A stretch of 11,651 nucleotides of DNA from the NCBI GenBank assembly GCA_030019325.1, contig JASEFB010000044.1, positions 3,934 through 15,584 of the forward strand, in the 5' to 3' direction. Shown here in pieces: positions 6,053 to 11,651 of the stretch; position 1 is the stretch's first letter; the number at the start of each line of letters is the position of its first letter. This stretch comes from an archaeon (lineage in GTDB: Archaea; Halobacteriota; Syntropharchaeia; Alkanophagales; Methanospirareceae). The position numbers were made by a program, and so were the translations under genes. Under the pieces are notes generated by a model. That model searched no databases. It had not been told where the DNA came from and saw nothing but the letters and a program-made list of their open reading frames with translations.

Positions 6053-8964
6053 TATTTCCCAACAATCAATATTCTGTGCATTTTGAGGATATTATTCACC
6101 ATCTCGCTTAACTTACGAGTGATATAAGGCGTGGCTTCTTCCACTGCTTCTGCTTTTCGAGGTTGCAGCAACCTGTAAAGGCTCATTCTTAATCCTCGTT
6201 CAATCTTTTCGTTATAAAGCCATTCGCGGTGGTTTTCTATCCCCCTGTAAATTCGTTTAGCCATCACTTCTGGATTATCCACACCGTAACTTCTGAGAAT
6301 CCAAAATATACTGAACTCTTCTTTAGAGAGCCCTGATGTTTCCTGTTCTTCTTTCGACGCTGCAATCTCTTCAGCCAATTTTCCCAAGTCGCTCAGAGCA
6401 GATTCGACACTTCTTTGCCGTTCGCTTAGTTGGTTAATGATTTCTTCGACTTTTTCCGAGATGGAAATCAAAAATGGCTGGCTCTCTTTGTTCTCATCTA
6501 TATAAATGACCAGACTTCTGTGTAAATTTGAGATTTTCACCCTTTCGGATAACTTGTCTGCTTGTACCAAATTTGCTATGTCTTTGTTAATTTCATACAC
6601 GGGCAGCGAGTCCGCTATATTCTTCAGTTCTACGCTCTCTTTTATTAACTCCTCTGTCTTCTTGAGTATCTCTCGATGTATTCTTTTTCTCTCAGCTTCG
6701 GGATTAAATGCGTTGTAAATGATTTTGTAAACCTGAAGGAGCAACTGATAGTCCTTTATATAATCGCGGAGGAATTCATCGGGTGAAAGAATCTCATAAA
6801 GTTCTTGAATTTGTTTGAATATCTTTACAAATTCTGTTCTTCTTTCTTCATCAAAAAAGTAGTCTATAATATTGGTTACTCTCCTTTTCTCATCTTCAAG
6901 GTCTGCCTGGCTAAGAATCTCTTTCGCTTGTCCCATCAAATCCTCAAATCGCTTTTTTAGTACCTCGATGTCGAGTAATCCGCTACTAACATCCTTTGAG
7001 TCAAAAGCAAGGGCTCTCTGTAGATTCTCAAAAATACCGATGTAATCAACAACCATACCGCATGTTTTCGCTTCATAAGGTCTATTTACTCGTGCAATAG
7101 CCTGAAGCAGCGTGTGGTCTTTCAGTGGTTTGTCCAGATACATCGCATAAAGTATTGGAGCATCATAGCCGGTTAGCAGCTTCTCGGTAACAATTAAGAT
7201 TTTTGGCATTTCCTTAGACGACTTAAAAGCTTTTCTTATCGTTTTCTCTTCTTCCTCGCTGATGTGATACCTTCTTAAAAGTTCGGTATCCCGATAGTCT
7301 GTGGTATAAACCACTCTTGTGTATTGAGGTGGAAGATACCTGTCTATTGCCTCTTTAAACATCGCACATGCTTCTCTATCCACCGCGACGATGAAGGCTT
7401 TAAAGCCCAAAGGTTCGATAAATTTTTGATAATGCGTTGCGATGTGCTTTGCGATTTTGTTTATTCTATCGTAGGATTTCAAATTCGCTTTTAACTTTTC
7501 TGCCCGCTCTATAATCCTGTTTACACCCTCGATGCTTGCCACACCTTCTTCCTCCACGACTCTAAAGAATTCTTCTTCAAGCGTGTTTCTATCAGCGTGC
7601 AATTCTGTTGGGGTAAGGGTATAGTAGAGCGGAACTGTTGTTTTATCCTCTATGGACTCATCTATGGAATATTTATCGAGATAAGGTTCTTCTGGATAGC
7701 CAAAAGTGGCAAACGTACCTCTTCCTATTTTACCCCGGTCAATGGGTGTGCCTGTAAATCCAAAATAAAAGGCATTGGGCAGCGCACCGCGCATATAGTT
7801 GCCAAGGTCTCCTTCCTGGCTCCGATGGGCTTCGTCTACGAGGATGATGATGTTCTTTCGTTTGTTGAGGTGCTTGGGTATTCCTTCAAACTTGTGGATG
7901 ATGGTGATAATGAGACCTCGGTAGTCGAAAGCGAGGAGTTCGCGCAGATGCTCTTTGCTCTCTGCACGAACCACATTGGGGAACCCGAAAGCCTCAAAAT
8001 TCTGAAATATTTGGGATTCAAGTTCTATTCTATCAACGACCACCACTATAGTGGGATTTTCGAGCTCTGACGCTTCTCTCAGCTTCTTTGCGGAAATAAT
8101 CATGGTGAGTGTTTTGTAAGCGCCCTGGGTATGCCAGATAAGCCCCCTATTTTTATCCGCTCTCACAATCCGCTCCAGAATTTTCGTTATCGTTCTTCGC
8201 TGATGCTGCTTCAAGATGTATTTCTTGATCTCATCATCAATACTCAGGAATAGGATATAATCCTCCAGAGTCCTTAATACTTCCTCAGGGTCAAGAAAAG
8301 TCTTTATTTGATTTTCAAGTTTATACCCGTTCTCAGTCTTCCACCGGTAAAAGGTTTTGGATTCGTATTTCCATGTAGGACCGTAATAAAGCCTTATGCC
8401 ATCACAGGCTGCATAGAATTGGAGAAATTTGAACAGTTCAGGTAAATCTTCGTTATAGATCTTTACCTGAGAGAAGGCCTCCTCTTCTGCCTCTTCCACC
8501 ACCGGGCTTTTGGTCTCTATAATCCCTATGGGGAAGCCGTTGATGAAGAGAAGGATATCCGCTCTCCTCTTATTCCTATCCTCAAACCAGAACTCTTTTG
8601 TGATACAGAACCTGTTGTTATGCGGGTTATTGTAGTCCACGAGCTTGATGTTCCGTTCCCTTCGCTCGTTCTCAACATAAACGGTCTTTTGTCCCCTCAA
8701 GTAACTCAAAAACTCTTCGTTCCCTTGAAGGTTCGCGGGTAAAAATTTTAGCCTTCTTATGATTTCATCAACATTTTCATCGGTGATTATTCCTCTGTTG
8801 AGTTCTTTGAGTTTGTCTTTAACGACCGGAATGAGAAAAGGTTGTTTAATATCGTATGCTCTCAGGCTCTGGATTTCGTCAGGATATAAGAATTCCCAGC
8901 CAATGGACTGGAGGTAATCAATTATTTTATCCTGCACATCTGTTCTTTCGGATATTAGCCTCAT
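6052..8964 (-). CDS. hsdR: type I restriction enzyme endonuclease/translocase subunit HsdR, noncanonical Walker A
   Basis: A 970-residue motor and nuclease subunit that translocates DNA and cleaves unmodified foreign DNA. The N-terminal PD-(D/E)xK nuclease has Asp136 (RRADILLF) and the pair Glu150/Lys152 (IIETKS). The SF2 helicase core has a Q-like HQRRT (254-258), motif I HTQGAYKT (278-285), motif II DEAH (377-380), motif III TGTP (404-407), motif V VTEKLLTGYDAP (592-603) and motif VI QAIARVNRP (621-629). The C-terminal third is helical and charged, as in subunits that dock on HsdM/HsdS. Motif I has GAYKT where GSGKT is expected, so the glycine before the lysine is tyrosine. Length is normal and the frame is intact. 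The ATG overlaps the HepT stop by 4 nt (ATGA), and the gene overlaps DUF45 by 1 nt. No hsdM is present in the window. Confidence 0.95.
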   Translation of the reverse strand: MRLISERTDVQDKIIDYLQSIGWEFLYPDEIQSLRAYDIKQPFLIPVVKDKLKELNRGIITDENVDEIIRRLKFLPANLQGNEEFLSYLRGQKTVYVENERRERNIKLVDYNNPHNNRFCITKEFWFEDRNKRRADILLFINGFPIGIIETKSPVVEEAEEEAFSQVKIYNEDLPELFKFLQFYAACDGIRLYYGPTWKYESKTFYRWKTENGYKLENQIKTFLDPEEVLRTLEDYILFLSIDDEIKKYILKQHQRRTITKILERIVRADKNRGLIWHTQGAYKTLTMIISAKKLREASELENPTIVVVVDRIELESQIFQNFEAFGFPNVVRAESKEHLRELLAFDYRGLIITIIHKFEGIPKHLNKRKNIIILVDEAHRSQEGDLGNYMRGALPNAFYFGFTGTPIDRGKIGRGTFATFGYPEEPYLDKYSIDESIEDKTTVPLYYTLTPTELHADRNTLEEEFFRVVEEEGVASIEGVNRIIERAEKLKANLKSYDRINKIAKHIATHYQKFIEPLGFKAFIVAVDREACAMFKEAIDRYLPPQYTRVVYTTDYRDTELLRRYHISEEEEKTIRKAFKSSKEMPKILIVTEKLLTGYDAPILYAMYLDKPLKDHTLLQAIARVNRPYEAKTCGMVVDYIGIFENLQRALAFDSKDVSSGLLDIEVLKKRFEDLMGQAKEILSQADLEDEKRRVTNIIDYFFDEERRTEFVKIFKQIQELYEILSPDEFLRDYIKDYQLLLQVYKIIYNAFNPEAERKRIHREILKKTEELIKESVELKNIADSLPVYEINKDIANLVQADKLSERVKISNLHRSLVIYIDENKESQPFLISISEKVEEIINQLSERQRSVESALSDLGKLAEEIAASKEEQETSGLSKEEFSIFWILRSYGVDNPEVMAKRIYRGIENHREWLYNEKIERGLRMSLYRLLQPRKAEAVEEATPYITRKLSEMVNNILKMHRILIVGK

Positions 8965-9305
8965 TGTTCTTCTTCTCGAAGCATTGAAGAAATTTTAGTT
9001 TTAAGGTCCGGGAGTTTATTTCTGATAATGTCCCAGATGGTTTCTGTAACGACACCAAAATATACATGAATAAGTATGTCCCTTAAGCCTGCTATTCTCT
9101 TCCAGTCTATATCCTTATGTCTGGTTTTTATCTCTTCTGGGATATTCTTTACCGCTTCGCCTATAATTTCTAGGTTCCTTAGAGTTGCATCTATCACCAT
9201 TTCACTGCTTTCAAATTCGTCAAATGTTAAATCACCAGTGTATCTCTCAATTTTTGAGATTGCATCTACTATATCCTCTAAAAATGCCTTATAGTCCCTT
9301 TGCAT
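8961..9305 (-). CDS. hepT: HepT-like HEPN toxin of a HepT/MntA toxin-antitoxin pair
   Basis: About 114 residues from the ATG at 9303-9305. A GTG four codons upstream also exists, but GAGGTG sits at Shine-Dalgarno distance before the ATG, and HepT proteins usually begin close to RDY as here (MQRDYKAFLEDI). The HEPN RNase motif is RDILIHVYFG, with Arg and His four residues apart. Upstream is the family's NLEIIGEAVKNIP segment. HEPN toxins cleave RNA, and their MNT partners silence them, in characterised pairs by adding AMP near the HEPN motif. Its start overlaps the mntA end by 17 nt and its stop overlaps the hsdR start by 4 nt. The pair is therefore built into the restriction operon. Confidence 0.92.
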   Translation of the reverse strand: MQRDYKAFLEDIVDAISKIERYTGDLTFDEFESSEMVIDATLRNLEIIGEAVKNIPEEIKTRHKDIDWKRIAGLRDILIHVYFGVVTETIWDIIRNKLPDLKTKISSMLREEEQ

Positions 9306-9585
9306 ATACCACCTCACTCAGTATATATGGTTTAAGTCGTGGTTTAACAGCTTCTGCAATCACGAGGTCAATCGTGCATCCAAATAAATCTTCAAGAAAG
9401 AATTTGAGGTCCATATAATTGTCGAAGGTCTTTTTCTCAAGTTCCACGAGGATGTCAATATCGCTCTTTTCCTTTTGCTCATTTCTGATATACGAGCCGA
9501 ATAAACCTATCCGCTTTACACCATATTTCTTTATCTTCTCCCTATTCGCTTCAATCTTCCTCAGTATTTCCTCTTTCGTGAGCAT
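9289..9585 (-). CDS. mntA: MntA-like minimal nucleotidyltransferase antitoxin
   Basis: A 98-residue MNT protein. The nucleotidyltransferase signature is GLFGSYIRNEQKEKSDIDIL: Gly30-Ser31 followed by Asp42 and Asp44. A third acidic residue is Asp73 in CTIDLVI. All three catalytic acids are present, so it could be an active adenylyltransferase that neutralises HepT. Length is normal. It precedes and overlaps hepT, the usual order for this pair. The ATG at 9583-9585 has no strong Shine-Dalgarno. A TATA-like element lies about 35-43 nt upstream, which suggests a short leader and makes this the first gene of the mntA-hepT-hsdR-DUF45 operon. Confidence 0.93.
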   Translation of the reverse strand: MLTKEEILRKIEANREKIKKYGVKRIGLFGSYIRNEQKEKSDIDILVELEKKTFDNYMDLKFFLEDLFGCTIDLVIAEAVKPRLKPYILSEVVYAKGL

Positions 9586-9616
9586 TTTTTAATTTCAACT
9601 ACTGGCTTCCTCACGC

Positions 9617-9630
9617 CTTATTTAAATGAA
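9617..9630 (-). promoter_or_regulatory. TATA-like promoter for the mntA-hepT-hsdR-DUF45 operon
   Basis: On the minus strand TTCATTTAAATAAG lies 32-45 nt before the mntA ATG. With the usual archaeal spacing the start site would be near 9595. No other good candidate occurs between mntA and the broken gene upstream, and the downstream genes overlap, so this one element may drive all four. Confidence 0.45.
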
Positions 9631-9664
9631 GTTAGAATGGTATCCATAGGTTCGTAGTAATTTC

Positions 9665-9878
9665 TTATTTATTCGTAAATATTCCCTTTCCATATATATT
9701 TCCCGTAACCAGCAACTCGTGCAAAATTTGTAAAGCTTTTTCTGCTTCCTTTATTATCCCTCCCCAGCTTTTCCACAACGTCACCTCTGTAATGTTTTTT
9801 CGGTGAATTCTCTGGATGTTTGGGATAGGTTATTAGGTGGAGTCTAAATGGTCCTCTCTTCTTGGGAAGTAACCACTC
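9665..9878 (-). pseudogene. frameshifted remnant of an unrecognised small gene
   Basis: Directly after the DUF2283 stop, and in the same frame, the minus strand reads a coherent peptide EWLLPKKRGPFRLHLITYPK then HPENSPKK. After one extra base a second frame continues with VTLWKSWGGIIKEAEKALQI then LHELLVTGNIYGKGIFTNK and a TAA stop at 9665-9667. The length (214 nt) is one more than a multiple of three. The likely slip site is the A6 run (T6 on the plus strand, 9795-9800), or the bases up to 9785. No start codon precedes the first part, so the 5' end is probably missing too. I do not recognise the family. The helical 3' part and the His/Tyr/Pro-rich 5' part read like real protein. A sequencing error in the homopolymer is possible. 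Confidence 0.5.
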
Positions 9879-10097
9879 CTATAATTTAATTTCTCTCAGA
9901 ATCTTTTCACTGAGCCCTATGATTGTTAAGCCAACTAATTCTTTCGTTTCTGGATGGATGCGGGCAATTATTCCTCCTCCTAGATCAAAGCCTTCTGCAG
10001 GTCTTGGCTCTCCTATGGAGATGTAAAGCACATCTGCATCATCATCGTATTCCCAATTCAGATTTTCCTTCTTCTCAAGTATTTTTAAGGTTTCCAT
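9879..10097 (-). CDS. DUF2283 protein, probable antitoxin-like partner
   Basis: A 72-residue protein matching DUF2283: the core WEYDDDADVLYISIGEP (15-31) is diagnostic, followed by a glycine-rich GFDLGGGIIARIHP (36-49) and LVGLTIIGLSEKI (54-66). There are no membrane segments. DUF2283 genes are often found beside DUF4258 genes in small two-gene modules that look like toxin-antitoxin pairs, though function is mostly predicted. Here the upstream partner survives only as a 3' fragment that overlaps this start by 13 nt. The gene itself is intact. With the upstream gene broken, it has no obvious promoter of its own. Confidence 0.85.
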   Translation of the reverse strand: METLKILEKKENLNWEYDDDADVLYISIGEPRPAEGFDLGGGIIARIHPETKELVGLTIIGLSEKILREIKL

Positions 10098-10219
10098 ATC
10101 GTCACCCTTCTTTTGGACGGTTTACTTGTAAAATATGCGGTGATTACAAAACCCTCCCTTTCAGTAATCTCTTTATAAGACACTACTAAATACTTTTCTG
10201 TTAAGGGCGTCTTTTTAAA
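10085..10219 (-). pseudogene. 3' remnant of a DUF4258-like gene (probable toxin partner of DUF2283)
   Basis: The minus strand between hsdS and DUF2283 is open and encodes about 44 residues: FKKTPLTEKYLVVSYKEITE then REGFVITAYFTSKPSKRR and VTIWKP, with TAA at 10085-10087. The pattern (KTPLTEKYLVV.YKE, GFVITAYFT, a basic segment and a terminal IWK) is what I associate with the C-terminal half of DUF4258-like proteins. The N-terminal half is missing. Upstream, the frame enters the hsdS 3' end and meets a stop at 10235-10237, with no suitable start. The break is therefore close to the hsdS stop. The 13-nt overlap with DUF2283 is typical of an original coupled pair. Confidence 0.6.
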
Positions 10220-11144
10220 ATAGTTCCACTTTGTTCACTCTGATCTCCCCGGTCATCAATTTATGGAGCATGGTCTTGAAGAGCTCTTTAAGTGTGGCTT
10301 TCCTTCTTTCCTCCACTTCTATCTTTTTATCTACGGTGCTCAAGATGTGCGCGATTTGGTGCTGTTCGGGAAGTGGAGGGAGGGGGATTACGGTATTTTC
10401 TACGGCCTCTTTTGGGACTCTTTTTCTTCCTGTTGTCCCTTGCATTTTACCAGCTATTGCTTCTCTAACATCCGAGTTGATTAGGAAATAAAATAGAAAC
10501 AGTTTATCCAAATTATTTCTTGGTTTTAAAGGATAAACCTCTGTTGTAGCAAAAGCGAAATCGTAAGGAATATTTTCAACAATACACTGTTTTCCATTTT
10601 CAAAGGAAGGAGTAATCTTAGCTAAAAGAATATCCCCCTTTTCACAATAAACACTACTCGTAATTTCATCTGGACTTCTTAGCAGGTAGGCAGTTATATA
10701 GAGCTCTTCAATCGGAATCATTTCCATAGGAATAAACGGTATCTTGTTGAATTCTGACAAGTTAAGTGATCTCGGCTTTTTTGTAAAATCCACCGCATCT
10801 CCCAACCGCACTACCTCCCAGCTCTTAGGTACTAGACCGATTTCAGTCTCTTTCTGCTCTTCTCCGTTCAGCCCTTCGGTGAATAAGGTATGCATGAGCG
10901 ATTTCTTGAGTTTCTTCGTTGCCTCTATGATTTTATCCTGCTGCTCTATTGTGCGCTGGATGGTGCTCAAAATGGTAGCGATTCGGTGCTGTTCGGGGAG
11001 GGGAGGGAGGGGGATTAAGGTATTTACTACGGCTTCTTTTGGGACTCTTTTTCTTCCTGTTGTCCCTTGCATTTTACTAGCTATCGTTTCTCTAACATCT
11101 GATTTGATTAGGAAGTAAAAAAGGAACAGTTTAACATTTCTCAC
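10215..11144 (-). CDS. hsdS: type I restriction specificity subunit HsdS, 5'-truncated, one target-recognition domain
   Basis: A 309-residue C-terminal portion of HsdS; full-length proteins have two target-recognition domains (TRDs) and about 400-450 residues. The order is: the end of the lost TRD1 and conserved region 1 (5-100), one complete TRD (about 105-212, from LVPKSWEVVRLGDAV), then conserved region 2 (214-300) ending in LMTGEIRVNKVELF. Residues 5-61 and 214-270 are 50/57 identical, including QGTTGRKRVPKEAV and IPLPPLPEQH. The frame opens at a GTG one base after the transposase stop, so translation might reinitiate there. The first TRD appears cut off at the junction with the transposase remnant. 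Single-TRD HsdS halves can be active as dimers in known systems such as EcoR124I and EcoDXXI derivatives, so function cannot be ruled out. Confidence 0.9.
   Translation of the reverse strand: MRNVKLFLFYFLIKSDVRETIASKMQGTTGRKRVPKEAVVNTLIPLPPLPEQHRIATILSTIQRTIEQQDKIIEATKKLKKSLMHTLFTEGLNGEEQKETEIGLVPKSWEVVRLGDAVDFTKKPRSLNLSEFNKIPFIPMEMIPIEELYITAYLLRSPDEITSSVYCEKGDILLAKITPSFENGKQCIVENIPYDFAFATTEVYPLKPRNNLDKLFLFYFLINSDVREAIAGKMQGTTGRKRVPKEAVENTVIPLPPLPEQHQIAHILSTVDKKIEVEERRKATLKELFKTMLHKLMTGEIRVNKVELF
10335..10505 (-). repeat. HsdS conserved-region repeat, copy 2
   Basis: This encodes HsdS residues 214-270 and matches 10962-11132 (residues 5-61) at 50 of 57 amino acids. The central roughly 40 nt are identical in both copies (the part encoding KMQGTTGRKRVPKE). 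Direct repeats of this kind flank TRDs in HsdS and are substrates for recombination that swaps or deletes a domain. Confidence 0.85.
10962..11132 (-). repeat. HsdS conserved-region repeat, copy 1
   Basis: This is the upstream partner of the repeat at 10335-10505, offset by 627 nt. Similarity stops abruptly just after the codon for Lys5 towards the transposase side, where TRD1 sequence would have begun. Confidence 0.85.
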
Positions 11145-11145
11145 A

Positions 11146-11651
11146 TCATTTAAAATGAAATTCCAGAATTTTATTGTTCAACCACGGTACCTTTGGATTA
11201 ATTCCTCTGCTTTTGAGTTTCTCGTTTAAGCCCTGGAACAGAGGCACGAGTTCAGGCGGGTATCGGTAGTAAGTGACGAGGATCTTTTCACCTTTTGACC
11301 GTACGAAGGCTTCGATATTCAGGAATTTCTCGAATATCCCCTCTATCTCCATTTTAGCGTAATCTCCGCCAATATCTCTTCTTAAGCAGCTTACAGTGCA
11401 GTAGCCCACGAGTTTTATCGCAAGCATTGCTGAGATTTTGTTCAGCTCGGTTCCCGGCAGTTTGTCTACATTCAGGAAGATAACTTCTTTGAGAATTTTG
11501 AAAGAGTTTGAGAAGAGTCACGTATTTTATCCCCATTTCTTTGTCGATATAGTCCAAAAGAGAGCCCACCGAAAACCATTTATCGAAGACAACCGTCTCC
11601 ATTTCGTCACCGAGGATGTCCTTTGTCGTGTTCAGCATGGGAATCGCTACA
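11146..11651 (-). pseudogene. C-terminal remnant of a DDE-type transposase, frameshifted, cut by the window edge
   Basis: The minus strand reads ETVVFDKWFSVGSLLDYIDK and EMGIKYVTLLKLF in one frame. After one extra base near 11500 it continues as KILKEVIFLNVDKLPGTELN, KISAMLAIKLVGYCTVSCLR and on to NPKVPWLNNKILEFHFK with a TGA at 11146-11148. The 'VFDKWFS...LLDYIDKEMGIKYVTLLK' pattern is typical of IS4-like DDE transposases around the second catalytic aspartate. The C-terminus looks natural. Neither half has a plausible start in the window; the reading continues past 11651. The product is dead unless frameshifting is programmed. I could not identify terminal inverted repeats, and I cannot name the IS family with certainty. 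It abuts the truncated hsdS. Confidence 0.7.

Noticed and set aside
7597..8070. 157-codon plus-strand open frame opposite hsdR
   Set aside because: It is antisense to the conserved helicase motifs II and III, with no family features of its own.
9306..9317. GTG at 9315-9317 as the HepT start
   Set aside because: The ATG at 9303-9305 has a Shine-Dalgarno-like GAGGTG and matches the usual HepT N-terminus; the four extra codons overlap that site.
10335..11132. Repeats considered as a CRISPR array or IS-end inverted repeats
   Set aside because: The two copies are direct, 171 nt long and encode the conserved regions of HsdS, so they are domain repeats.
11354..11638. 94-codon minus-strand open frame at the right end considered as a complete gene
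   Set aside because: Its second half is nonsense beyond about 11500, while the transposase reading continues in another frame, so it is a frameshift product of the transposase remnant.

Overview
The window is archaeal chromosomal DNA of moderate G+C. The evidence is the gene content: an aIF1A, RIO1 and Dim2/KRR1-type KH gene string, an Era-like GTPase followed by the DUF2073 and zinc-ribbon proteins of the ArvABC (formerly OapABC) cluster, and TATA/BRE-like promoters. ArvABC is known from Euryarchaeota in the broad sense, so a euryarchaeal lineage is likely. I cannot name a genus from sequence alone.

Left half (1-5628), conserved core. A minus-strand translation and ribosome-biogenesis group (aIF1A, RIO1 kinase, KH protein; 1913 down to 72) diverges from a plus-strand group (ArvA-like GTPase, ArvB, ArvC, MutS-like ATPase; 2119 to 5628). 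The shared upstream region (1914-2118) holds a promoter for each side and a duplicated 27-nt unit. Each copy of that unit encodes a 7-8 codon mini-ORF ahead of the GTPase gene. The RIO1 gene carries two perfect GC-rich palindromes, inside an apparent in-frame insertion that separates its two catalytic motifs.

Right half (5675-11651), accessory defence island, all on the minus strand. Reading in the direction of transcription, from right to left, it holds: a frameshifted transposase C-terminal remnant running off the window edge; a 5'-truncated type I specificity gene (hsdS); the 3' remnant of a DUF4258-like gene followed by DUF2283; a broken gene of unknown family; an intact MntA/HepT toxin-antitoxin pair; hsdR; and a small DUF45 metalloprotease-like gene. 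The MntA, HepT, HsdR and DUF45 genes overlap one another by 17, 4 and 1 nt and should form one operon with a promoter near 9625. There is no hsdM in the window. It may lie beyond the transposase remnant, or have been lost.

The two halves contrast sharply. The left half is intact and conserved. The right half shows repeated insertion, truncation and frameshifting, but has kept an intact restriction-translocase gene tightly coupled to a HEPN/MNT toxin-antitoxin pair.
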